A program made the position numbers and the translations under genes. 11,618 nucleotides of DNA from Panacagrimonas sp. (GTDB lineage: Bacteria > Pseudomonadota > Gammaproteobacteria > Nevskiales > Nevskiaceae), in assembly GCA_021773655.1 (NCBI GenBank), contig JAJFJX010000129.1, positions 1-11,618 of the forward strand, read 5' to 3'. The notes below the pieces were generated by a model. The model made no database searches, had not been told where the DNA came from, and saw only the letters and a program-made list of their open reading frames with translations. Below are positions 6,651 to 11,618 of the stretch, piece after piece. How positions within the stretch are numbered: position 1 is the stretch's first letter; every line of letters begins with the position of its first letter.

Positions 6651-6841
6651 TGACGCAGAAGTTTCGGGCGGGCGCAGGCAGGGCTCATCGCCGACCACGC
6701 TGGCGCAGGATGCCGATCCGCCTCCGAGTCATCGCGCCCCGCGGCGTCTGTGCCTCGGCGCCTGTGTCTCGTCTTCCGGCCGCGACCGCCGGGTGTCGCG
6801 ATGCCATCGGCGGGCCGCGCCCGTGTAGGCTTCGCGCCCAT

Positions 6842-8272
6842 ATGTCCCTCCGTCCTAGACCGACGAATCCGGATCTTGCGCAGCGCCTGCTGACCGCAGA
6901 GGTCTGCCGTCGCGAGGAAGCGCGCGGCCATCCGCAGGACGATCCGCAGGCCGAGGCCGCGGCACGCGCCGCCGGCGGTGATCTGCTGCAGCGCGCCCAC
7001 GTCCGCGCCCGTCACCTGCGGGGCTCGGCAGAGGCCTTGCCGCGGCTGCAGCGGCTGCCTCGCGTGGCGTGCAGGGTGCTCGTCCTGCTGTGTCTGCTCG
7101 CGCTGCTGGCCGGCGTGACGGCGACCAAGCTGCTGCTGGGCGAAGGCGCGGTGCTCAACCTGCCGCTGCTGCTGCTGGTGCTGGTGGGCGCCAACCTGCT
7201 GATGCTGATCTTGTGGCTGCTGGCCGGACTGATGGGCGTGGGTGCCAGCCTGCTCGGCGCCTTGCCGTGGACGGCACTGGCGGCGCGCCTGCGGCTGGTG
7301 GATCGCAGCGCCGCCGACGATCCGGTGCGCGCGGCGCTGACCGTGCTGGGCGGCGGCGGCCGGGGCGCTGCGCTGGCCGGCCTGACCAGTCATCTGTGCT
7401 GGCTGGCCTACACCCTGGGCGGATTGATCACCCTGGCGCTGCTGATGAGCTTGCGCGAGTTCCAGTTCACCTGGCAGACGACCCTTTTGGCCGCCGACAG
7501 CCTGCGCGGGCTGGCGAGCGCGCTGTCCTGGCTGCCCGGGCTGCTCGGCGCCGGCGGCCCGGACCTGCTGCCGCTGCAGCCGCCGATGAGTGATCCCGAG
7601 CGCCAGGCCTGGGCGCGCTGGCTACTGCTGGCGGTGGCGGGCTACGGCGCCGCACCGCGGCTGATCGCGGCGCTGGCATGCGCGGAGGCGGCGCGGCGTC
7701 GCCTGAGCCGCATCGGGTCCGATGCGCAGCGGCCGGGCATCGCTCGCCTGCGCGCGCGGCTGCTGCCCGATCACCGCGTGCAATCCACCATCATCGACCC
7801 GGCACCGGAGACCGCAGGCCCGCCGGCCGCATCGGCATCGGCAGCCGCATCGGCAGCCGCGCACGGCGATGCTCGCGCGCTGCCGGACAGCGGCGTGGTG
7901 GCGGTCAGCCTGGAGTGGCCCCTGCGCTCCGCCGCGCTCGGCAGCGCCGACTGGCAGTGGCTGGACGCCATCGACGATCCTGCGCAGTTGTGCGAACTGG
8001 CCGATCGCCTGCCGCAGCCGGGGACGCGCGCCCTGGTGCTGGCACTGCGTGCCAGCGCCACGCCGGACCGCGGCCTGCAGCGGTCGATTGCCGCGCTGGT
8101 GGCCGTCGCGCCGGTTCCGCTGTGGCTGGTGCTGGGCGAAGTCGAACGCCTGCGCGCGCGCGGAGAAGCGGCCACCGCGCAACGCCTGGCCGACTGGCGC
8201 GCGCTGGCCGCGCAGGCTGGCGCGCAGGGCGTGCTGGGAGCGGGCCTGCCGGTTGCGGAGGCGCGATCGTGA
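6842..8272 (+). CDS. DUF2868 family inner-membrane protein
   Basis: This encodes 476 residues from the ATG at 6842. The frame is open back to 6359, but the family-like N-terminus (LAQRLLTAEVCRREEARGHPQDD..AAGGDLLQRAHVRARHL) begins only here. Hydrophobic segments at about 76-98, 103-135, 175-203 and 258-280 suggest four membrane helices, the last in the context GYGAAPRLIAALAC. An Ala/Ser-rich linker (328-341) leads to a soluble C-terminal part (about 350-476) with alternating strands and helices. The family is found next to DUF3482 GTPases in proteobacteria, and that partner follows here, so the two probably act together at the inner membrane. The molecular role is unknown. The stop overlaps the GTG of a micro-ORF (GTGA, 8269-8272). 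No clear Shine-Dalgarno sequence precedes the start. Confidence 0.85.
   Translation: MSLRPRPTNPDLAQRLLTAEVCRREEARGHPQDDPQAEAAARAAGGDLLQRAHVRARHLRGSAEALPRLQRLPRVACRVLVLLCLLALLAGVTATKLLLGEGAVLNLPLLLLVLVGANLLMLILWLLAGLMGVGASLLGALPWTALAARLRLVDRSAADDPVRAALTVLGGGGRGAALAGLTSHLCWLAYTLGGLITLALLMSLREFQFTWQTTLLAADSLRGLASALSWLPGLLGAGGPDLLPLQPPMSDPERQAWARWLLLAVAGYGAAPRLIAALACAEAARRRLSRIGSDAQRPGIARLRARLLPDHRVQSTIIDPAPETAGPPAASASAAASAAAHGDARALPDSGVVAVSLEWPLRSAALGSADWQWLDAIDDPAQLCELADRLPQPGTRALVLALRASATPDRGLQRSIAALVAVAPVPLWLVLGEVERLRARGEAATAQRLADWRALAAQAGAQGVLGAGLPVAEARS
7826..7860 (+). repeat. Low-complexity repeat coding an Ala/Ser linker
   Basis: GCCGCATCGGCA occurs exactly at 7826-7837 and 7844-7855, 18 bp apart, followed by another GCCGC. 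It encodes the Ala/Ser-rich linker between the membrane part and the C-terminal domain of the DUF2868 protein. Confidence 0.65.
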
Positions 8273-8340
8273 GCGCGCCGGGCCATGCGGGCGCAGGGCA
8301 GCGCGGGGCCTGCATTGCAAACACCCGGGCCGGCCGGTGA
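8269..8340 (+). CDS. Possible 23-residue relay micro-ORF between DUF2868 and GTPase genes
   Basis: A GTG at 8269 overlaps the DUF2868 stop (GTGA), and its frame runs 23 codons to a TGA at 8338-8340. That stop in turn overlaps the GTG start of the GTPase (8337). Both junctions read GTGAGC. It could pass ribosomes from one gene to the next by termination-reinitiation, or could mark an ancestral GTPase start at 8269 now out of frame through an indel. The peptide (VSAPGHAGAGQRG...) resembles no family, so a functional product is doubtful. Confidence 0.3.
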   Translation: MSAPGHAGAGQRGACIANTRAGR

Positions 8341-9710
8341 GCACGGCGAACCAACAGCCGGCGATCCGCCTGGCGGTGGTGGGTCACACCAACACCGGCA
8401 AGACCTCGCTGATGCGCACGCTGACCCGCGACGCAGCATTCGGGGAAGTGTCGGACCGGCCGGCGACCACGCGCGATGTGCGCGGCGTGGATCTGCTGGT
8501 CGACGACACCGCGCTGCTGAGTCTGTTCGACACACCGGGACTCGAAGACCCGCTGGGCGTCGTCGAAGCCCTTGCCGCGCAGGGCGAGGCGCCCGACCCG
8601 GTGGCGCGCATCGACGCCTTCATCGCCGGGGATCACGGCCAGGGTCGCTACGAACAAGAGGCCAAGGTGCTGCGCCAACTGCGCGCCAGCGACGCGGCGC
8701 TGTACGTGGTCGACGTGCGCGAGCCGATGCTGGCGCGCCACCACCGCGAGCTGCGCCTGCTGGCTGACTGCGGCCGGCCGCTGCTGCCGGTGCTCAACTT
8801 CGTCGCCCACGAGCAGGCCGACGCAGAGGCCTGGCGACAGGGCCTGGCACGCAGCGGCCTGCACGTGCTGGCCGACTTCGACACCGTGGTCTACGACCAT
8901 GGCGCCGAGCAGGCACTGTTCGACAAGCTGCAGCTTCTGCTCGAAGCCCATCGCGACACGCTGGCATCCCTGGCCGCGCAACGTCGCCAGCAGCGCGGCG
9001 TGCTGATCGACGATGCCTGCGCCTGCGTCGCCGGCCTGCTGGTCGACGTCGCCGGCGCACAGCAGCGCGCGTCGCTGGACGAGGCCATCGGCCTGCAGGT
9101 CGAGCGCCTGCAGGCCCGCGTGCGCCAGGCCGAGCAGACCTGCGTCGACACCCTGCTTGAGCTGTTCCGCTTCGAGCTCGGCGCCTTCGTGTCGCCGGAG
9201 CTGCCACTGCAGCAGGGCCGCTGGGAACTGGACCCCTTCGACCCCGAGGCGCTGCGCGTGCTGGGCATTCGCACCGGCTCGGCAGTGGCCGCCGGGGCGG
9301 TCGGCGGACTGTCGGTCGACGCCATGCTGGGCGGTGCCAGCCTCGGCACCGGTGCCGCCATCGGTGCCGGCGTCGGGGCCGTGGTCAGCGGCTATCGCAG
9401 CTTCGGCCGCCACTGGCTGGACCGCGTGCGTGGCTATCGCACCCTGGTGGTGGAGGAACACACCCTGGCCCTGCTCTGTGCACGGCAGCTTGAATTGCTG
9501 CGCGCACTGCTCAGGCGCGGCCACGCCAGCACCGCCAGGGTCGCGGTGGGCGCCGTCAGCGGCTGGCCCGGTGGTGCCCTGCGTGGCGCAGTGATGCGCG
9601 CCCGCAGCCACGCCTACGCATCCAGGCTCAACGGCGCCACGGCACCGGACGCCGCCCTGCTGGCGCCGGTGGCGATCGCGTTGCAGGAGGCGCTGGACGC
9701 ACGCCGTTAG
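8337..9710 (+). CDS. DUF3482-type membrane-associated GTPase
   Basis: This encodes 457 residues from GTG at 8337, placing the P-loop near the N-terminus as in other small-GTPase-like proteins. G1 is GHTNTGKTS (16-24), G2 Thr lies in ATTRDVRG (43-50), and G3 is DTPG (65-68). The usual NKxD (G4) is not present; the expected place reads PVLNFVAHEQAD (151-162), so nucleotide specificity may differ or be set by other residues. The middle is a helical, coiled-coil-prone part (about 195-285). The C-terminus has a Gly/Ala-rich hydrophobic stretch (about 310-352, GSAVAAGAVGG and GTGAAIGAGVGAVV) suited to membrane insertion or glycine-zipper packing. It directly follows the DUF2868 membrane protein, its usual neighbour. 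The pair probably forms a GTP-dependent membrane system of unknown purpose. Confidence 0.88.
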   Translation: MSTANQQPAIRLAVVGHTNTGKTSLMRTLTRDAAFGEVSDRPATTRDVRGVDLLVDDTALLSLFDTPGLEDPLGVVEALAAQGEAPDPVARIDAFIAGDHGQGRYEQEAKVLRQLRASDAALYVVDVREPMLARHHRELRLLADCGRPLLPVLNFVAHEQADAEAWRQGLARSGLHVLADFDTVVYDHGAEQALFDKLQLLLEAHRDTLASLAAQRRQQRGVLIDDACACVAGLLVDVAGAQQRASLDEAIGLQVERLQARVRQAEQTCVDTLLELFRFELGAFVSPELPLQQGRWELDPFDPEALRVLGIRTGSAVAAGAVGGLSVDAMLGGASLGTGAAIGAGVGAVVSGYRSFGRHWLDRVRGYRTLVVEEHTLALLCARQLELLRALLRRGHASTARVAVGAVSGWPGGALRGAVMRARSHAYASRLNGATAPDAALLAPVAIALQEALDARR

Positions 9711-9721
9711 CAGCCTGTCGC

Positions 9722-9741
9722 GACGCCACCTTGCAGGCGTC
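9722..9741 (+). terminator. Weak hairpin after the GTPase gene
   Basis: GACGCC (9722-9727) and GGCGTC (9736-9741) can pair across an 8-nt loop, 11 nt after the GTPase stop. There is no T-run. The methyltransferase gene starts only 87 nt after the GTPase stop, so readthrough is likely and true termination is doubtful. Confidence 0.2.
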
Positions 9742-9797
9742 CGACCCGGTCCTCAGCATGGCTCGCGCCTGGCTCGGTGCCGACGCGCGGATGAACG

Positions 9798-10664
9798 ATG
9801 AACGAACAGGACCTGATCACGCCGGCGAGCCTGTGCCGGGAGATTGCCGAGACGCTGGCGCTGCCGGCCGGGCAGGTCCGGACGCACTGGCAGCAGGAGA
9901 CCGTGCAGCCCGGCACGCGCGTCGCTGCCGATGCCCGGCAGTTCGGCGTCACGCCTCATGTGTACGACGAGGCGATGGAGCGCCTGTACCGGGAAGGCCA
10001 GGGCTTCGTGTTCGAAACACTTTGCTATTGGGTGCGCGCCGAACGCCAGGCCTGGTCGCGGCGCGCCTTGCAGCGACTGGCCCAGCATGCGCAACGCCGA
10101 GGCTGCGCGCCCGGCCAGCTTCGCGTGCTGATGCTGGGTGACGGCAGCGGCAGCGACACCCTGCTGCTGGCGTGTCACGGCTACCGGCCGACCTACGTCG
10201 ACGTGCCGGGGAGTGTCACCGCGCACTTTGCCGCATCGCGCTTCGCCCGCCACGGGGTGGAGGTGCGGCGCGAGCACGACCTGCGCGCATTGCCGTCCGG
10301 CGGCTTCGACGTCGTGTGGTCCTTCGACGTGCTCGAACACCTGCCCGACCTGCCGGCAGCGGTGCGTGCCATCGGCAACTGGGTTGGCAACCACGGTCTG
10401 GCGCTGATCACCGATGCCTGCCTGCAGGTGCGGCCCGACCTGCCGACACACCTGTCGATCAACCAGCCGCTGGCGCCGGAGATCCCGCGCCTGTTCCGGG
10501 ACGCCGGGCTGGAACTGGCCTGGTACGCGCCGCAGACCGACTTCTGCCCCTGCGAGTATCGGCGCGCCAACGACCTGAGCGTCGCCGAGCGCATCGTCGG
10601 CCGCTGGCGCGCGTGGCGACTGCGACGCAAGCGTCTGCAAAGACTGCGCCGTCGTCAGCCCTGA
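9798..10664 (+). CDS. Class I SAM-dependent methyltransferase
   Basis: This encodes 288 residues. The ATG at 9798 is in frame; another ATG at 9791 is in a different frame. A helical N-terminal region (1-105) precedes a Rossmann-type core: motif I LMLGDGSGSD (111-120), the acidic residue after strand 2 in TYVDVPG (132-138, D135), and the post-motif segment FDVVWSFDVLEHLPD (170-184) typical of Methyltransf_11/23 enzymes. Motif I departs slightly from the common GxGxG spacing (GDGSG). The substrate is not evident. The C-terminus (about 269-287) is a dense Arg-rich helix (RWRAWRLRRKRLQRLRRR) that could bind nucleic acid or acidic membrane lipids. It lies 87 nt after the GTPase on the same strand and may be cotranscribed, but no functional link is visible. 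Confidence 0.85.
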   Translation: MNEQDLITPASLCREIAETLALPAGQVRTHWQQETVQPGTRVAADARQFGVTPHVYDEAMERLYREGQGFVFETLCYWVRAERQAWSRRALQRLAQHAQRRGCAPGQLRVLMLGDGSGSDTLLLACHGYRPTYVDVPGSVTAHFAASRFARHGVEVRREHDLRALPSGGFDVVWSFDVLEHLPDLPAAVRAIGNWVGNHGLALITDACLQVRPDLPTHLSINQPLAPEIPRLFRDAGLELAWYAPQTDFCPCEYRRANDLSVAERIVGRWRAWRLRRKRLQRLRRRQP

Positions 10665-10713
10665 CTCGGGCGCTGAGCCGGGCTGAGTCTCCACCGCGAC
10701 AAACGGGCCCGCC

Positions 10714-10747
10714 CCGCTCCCATGGCTGCCCCGGTCCCATGGCTCCC
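10714..10747. repeat. 17-bp imperfect tandem repeat
   Basis: Two adjacent 17-bp units (10714-10730 and 10731-10747) agree at 15 of 17 positions, and each contains CCCATGGCT with a CCATGG palindrome. This looks like part of an intergenic repeat element. Confidence 0.7.
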
Positions 10748-10888
10748 GTGGCCGCTCCGCGACGTCGCCATGAGGGGTGTTGCGCCTTGCTTCGGTCCTG
10801 CTTCCGAGTGCAGGAAAAAATCCCGGATCGATGGCTGGACCTTGCCAGGCGCCGACCAAGGGCGCGAAGTGTGACGGCGGCCAGCGGC

Positions 10889-10896
10889 AAAGGAGG
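10889..10896 (+). promoter_or_regulatory. Strong Shine-Dalgarno sequence AAAGGAGG
   Basis: AAAGGAGG is a near-perfect anti-16S match, 11 nt before a GTG at 10908. It is by far the best ribosome-binding sequence noticed in the window, yet it is more than 120 nt from the receptor start, so it points to a leader ORF rather than the receptor. Confidence 0.4.
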
Positions 10897-10907
10897 CCCA
10901 CGAACGG

Positions 10908-11024
10908 GTGCCCGGATCTGGGCGGCCGGGAACGGGCGCCCGGGTCCAGGCGCCGCACCCTTGCAGTCCAAATCGACAGGTGCAAGCCGGGGCTCCCGGA
11001 CTTGCCGCACCGGAGTACGCATGA
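10908..11024 (+). CDS. Possible 38-residue leader ORF overlapping the TonB receptor start
   Basis: The ORF starts at GTG (10908) after AAAGGAGG and runs to TGA at 11022-11024, which overlaps the receptor ATG at 11021 (ATGA). The peptide is Pro/Gly/Ala-rich (starts VPGSGRPGTGAR) and ends AAPEYA; it has no signal or known motif. The arrangement would allow translational coupling to the receptor. Chance is a real alternative, because GC-rich DNA leaves frames open. Confidence 0.3.
   Translation: MPGSGRPGTGARVQAPHPCSPNRQVQAGAPGLAAPEYA
11012..11015 (+). promoter_or_regulatory. Ribosome-binding site of second TonB receptor
   Basis: GGAG lies 5 nt before the ATG at 11021 and supports that start codon. 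Confidence 0.55.
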
Positions 11025-11618
11025 CCAGAACCTGGATCGCGGGCGCAGGCCTGCTGCTGAATGCGCAGTTGACGATGGCCACAGACGCACCGCAGACCGT
11101 GCCCCCCACCATCGAGGTGTACGCCAGCTCGCCGCTGGGCCCGCCGGGTGGCGAGGCGCAACGCGCCATCGCCAACTCGCAGTCCCTGGAAGGCGCGTCC
11201 CTCGGTGCCCCCGGCACGCGCTCGCTGGCCGATGCGATGCAGGACCTGGGCAGCGTGTTCCGTACCGACGCCACCGGCAGCGCCTTCCAGCCCGACCTGT
11301 TCTATCGCGGCTATTCGATCTCGCCGCTGCTGGGCCTGCCACAGGGCATGGCGGTGTACCTGGACGGCGTGCGCGTCAACGAGCCGTTTGGCGACACCGT
11401 GAACTTTGATCTGATTCCGCTGATCGCGCTGCAACGGGCGGACCTGATTCCCGGCTCCAATCCGGTGTTCGGCCGCAACACCCTGGCCGGCGCGCTGGCC
11501 CTGAGCACCAAGACCGGTTTCGATTCGCCCGGCGTTGGCCTGCACCTGAACGCCGGCGCGTTCGGCCGTCGCGGCGCCAGCGCCGAGTACGGCGTGGCCA
11601 CGGAATCCGCCGCGCTAT
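11021..11618 (+). CDS. TonB-dependent receptor, N-terminal part (3' end outside window)
   Basis: The frame is open from the ATG at 11021 to the window edge, giving 199 residues. Residues 1-20 (MTRTWIAGAGLLLNAQLTMA) are a Sec signal peptide with cleavage after the AxA-like TMA. PPTIEVYASS (28-37) sits where a TonB box is expected. The plug domain follows: SLADAMQDLGSVF (68-80), LFYRGYSISPLLGLPQGMAVYLDGVRVNEPFGDTVNFDLIPL (93-134, given here by its ends), and SNPVFGRNTLAGALALSTKTG (146-166). The wording of the plug (YLDGVRVNEPFGD and SNPVFGRNTL) is that of a proteobacterial receptor subfamily distinct from the receptor at the start of the window. It would import a ligand across the outer membrane; the ligand is unknown. 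The barrel is not visible. Confidence 0.9.
   Translation, partial: MTRTWIAGAGLLLNAQLTMATDAPQTVPPTIEVYASSPLGPPGGEAQRAIANSQSLEGASLGAPGTRSLADAMQDLGSVFRTDATGSAFQPDLFYRGYSISPLLGLPQGMAVYLDGVRVNEPFGDTVNFDLIPLIALQRADLIPGSNPVFGRNTLAGALALSTKTGFDSPGVGLHLNAGAFGRRGASAEYGVATESAAL

Larger units (their letters stand above)
6309..6841. other. 533-bp non-coding spacer
   Basis: No credible gene is seen on either strand. The frames are open only because of high GC and read as Arg/Ala/Pro-rich nonsense. The spacer holds a possible truD terminator hairpin (6341-6358), a 10-bp inverted repeat pair (6466-6475 with 6546-6555) and a 12-bp tandem duplication (6625-6648). It presumably contains the promoter of the DUF2868 gene, but I could not pick -35/-10 boxes. 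Confidence 0.6.
10665..11020. other. Repeat-bearing spacer upstream of second TonB receptor
   Basis: These 356 bp separate the methyltransferase and the receptor. They contain a 17-bp imperfect tandem duplication (10714-10747), an A-run (10815-10820), a strong Shine-Dalgarno sequence (10889-10896) and a short ORF that overlaps the receptor start. No clear -35/-10 pair and no Fur-like or Pho-like box was found. A long minus-strand open frame crosses it but has no coding character. Confidence 0.6.

Noticed and set aside
6359..6841. N-terminal extension of the DUF2868 protein from GTG 6359
   Set aside because: The extension is Arg/Pro-rich, non-globular and contains nucleotide repeats; the family-like N-terminus starts at ATG 6842.
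7905..9611. 568-codon minus-strand open frame opposite the DUF2868/GTPase genes
   Set aside because: No motif or starting context; the + strand has confirmed G-motifs. The frame is open because of base composition.
10664..10692. GACTC...GAGTC inverted repeat after the methyltransferase as a terminator
   Set aside because: Only 5 bp pair before mismatches, and there is no T-run.
10787..10821. TTGCTT plus the A-rich run as a sigma-70 promoter for the second receptor
   Set aside because: No acceptable -10 hexamer stands 16-18 bp downstream of the TTGCTT.
9753..11342. 529-codon minus-strand open frame across methyltransferase, spacer and second receptor
   Set aside because: It crosses two real genes and a non-coding spacer; its sequence has no domain and is Arg/Gly/Ala-rich.
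1..11618. Insertion sequences, CRISPR arrays, rRNA genes, phage genes
   Set aside because: No transposase, integrase or phage-like proteins, no regularly spaced palindromic repeats and no rRNA-like sequence were seen.

Overview
The window is a high-GC (roughly 70% by eye), densely coding piece of a Gram-negative chromosome. Two TonB-dependent outer-membrane receptors, the 'Xanthomonas/Caulobacter' style of the first one, a Tat-exported PhoX-type phosphatase and a DUF2868/DUF3482 GTPase pair together suggest a gammaproteobacterium of the Xanthomonadales (Lysobacterales) type. That assignment is an inference from gene families and base composition, not a database match. All genes lie on the + strand except a small acylphosphatase gene.

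Positions 2-3853 form a tight three-gene + strand unit: the C-terminal part of a TonB-dependent receptor, a lipoprotein resembling beta-propeller phytase, and a Tat-signal PhoX/DUF839 phosphatase. The gaps are 7 nt and then a 4-nt ATGA overlap. The reading is an organic-phosphate (probably phytate or inositol phosphate) scavenging operon: capture or import at the outer membrane, surface or periplasmic dephosphorylation, and a second phosphatase. Its promoter and any Pho box lie upstream of the window.

Positions 3854-6308 hold a convergent spacer with a strong hairpin, acylphosphatase (minus), a divergently transcribed cytosolic-looking protein of unknown function (4374-5075), and truD (tRNA pseudouridine-13 synthase). 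TruD starts at GTG and carries an unusual Pro/Ala-rich N-terminus built from nine 9-bp repeat units.

Positions 6309-6841 are a 533-bp stretch with no credible gene but with direct and inverted repeats. It is followed by a DUF2868 membrane protein and a DUF3482 GTPase (6842-9710). The two genes are separated by a 23-codon micro-ORF that overlaps both at GTGA junctions. A class I SAM-dependent methyltransferase follows (9798-10664).

Positions 10665-11020 are a repeat-bearing spacer with an AAAGGAGG Shine-Dalgarno sequence, a possible 38-codon leader ORF, and then the N-terminal 199 residues of a second TonB-dependent receptor that runs off the window. No tRNA or rRNA genes, insertion sequences or CRISPR arrays were seen.
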